Positions 13,404 to 13,582 of a stretch of 13,582 nt of DNA are shown here, in pieces. A model generated the notes under the pieces. That model was not told the origin of the DNA. It made no database searches and saw only the letters and a list, made by a program, of their open reading frames with translations. Source of the DNA: Pseudomonadota bacterium (GTDB lineage: Bacteria > Pseudomonadota > Alphaproteobacteria > Rhizobiales > Rhizobiaceae). The stretch is taken from the NCBI GenBank assembly GCA_023404095.1, contig JAEYDD010000034.1, positions 1-13,582 of the forward strand, in the 5' to 3' direction. A program made the position numbers and the translations under genes. Position 1 is the first letter of the stretch; each line of letters starts with the position of its first letter.

Positions 13404-13566
13404 TTAGATTTTCTGCCGCTTCTCTAAGTCGACAGGCGACAGTATCCCGTTTCTGACGTGTCTGCGTCTCAGGTTCTACAACATTTTGGTGTAGTCGAGC
13501 ATGTCCCGGGATCGTGTCCCGCGGCGTGGTGTAGCTGGCGGCATTGGTCGCCGTGCTCTCCGGCAT
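13404..13566 (-). pseudogene. IS3-family transposase (OrfB), C-terminal relic
   Basis: The minus-strand frame from 13502 reads MLDYTKML, an in-frame TAG, NLRRRHVRNGILSPVDLEKR and QKI before a TAA at 13404. This is the C-terminal end of IS3-group OrfB (MfDYI..fYNp.RRHs..G.LSPv.FEk). The TAG stands where the conserved Tyr of YN is expected. Upstream, after a one-base shift, YTTPRDTIPG fits the Y.TRDEA... segment that precedes it. The catalytic Glu region just before is too degraded to find. The stop, frameshift and window edge together show a dead or truncated copy. It differs in sequence from the IS at the left edge. Confidence 0.7.
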
Positions 13567-13582
13567 GGGCCGGGCTGATCAG

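Noticed and set aside
1..13582. CRISPR arrays, tRNA or rRNA genes, and riboswitches.
   Set aside because: No regularly spaced repeats, cloverleaf-like segments or conserved RNA cores were seen on reading both strands.

Overview
The window reads as an accessory stretch, probably a plasmid or genomic island, of an alphaproteobacterium, most likely Hyphomicrobiales (rhizobia and relatives). The clues are the families present (DUF982, DUF2934, DUF6766, DUF892, a QEGLA-motif protein next to a glutathione-synthase-like enzyme), the GC-rich codon use, and several sites of the form GGAAC-N16-GGTT, which fit the promoter of the alphaproteobacterial general stress sigma factor EcfG/RpoE2. Three different IS3-family remnants lie at the left edge, the middle and the right edge. 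No rRNA, tRNA or CRISPR array was seen.

Layout. 1-127: 3' end of an IS2-like IS3-family element. 318-1066: two small unrecognised proteins. 1237-1961: a graveyard holding a frameshifted Tat signal peptide, the C-terminus of a metallo-beta-lactamase-fold hydrolase and the C-terminus of a LysR regulator. 2091-6847: an intact, tightly packed four-gene operon encoding an N-formylglutamate amidohydrolase-like enzyme, a DUF1704/MATCAP-type QEGLA metallopeptidase, a GshB-like ATP-grasp ligase and a poxvirus-type DNA topoisomerase IB. 6932-7948: a second graveyard with an IS3-family orfA and its terminal repeat, a manganese catalase and a DUF982 protein. 8053-13195: a stress cluster of a small helical protein, a short-chain dehydrogenase, a DUF2934 protein, a broken HD-type phosphohydrolase, an isochorismatase-family hydrolase, a DUF892 ferritin-like protein and a DUF6766 membrane protein. 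13372-13582: remnant of an IS3-group element.

How it works together. The four-gene operon joins one amide-forming enzyme (ATP-grasp) with two amide-cleaving enzymes (FGase and a carboxypeptidase-like zincin), which suggests a make-and-trim cycle on an unknown peptide or amino-acid conjugate; the role of the topoisomerase there is unclear. This is the best candidate for an undescribed system. The right-hand stress genes appear to form a general-stress regulon: two divergent promoters share a GTTCC-AAG-GGAAC core at 8420-8432, and two near-identical ones precede the DUF892 and DUF6766 genes. A weaker site of the same type lies before the four-gene operon.

At least eight gene relics carry single-base frameshifts or in-frame stops, while the genes between them are intact. 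I read this as real decay by insertion and deletion, although sequencing error should be excluded first.
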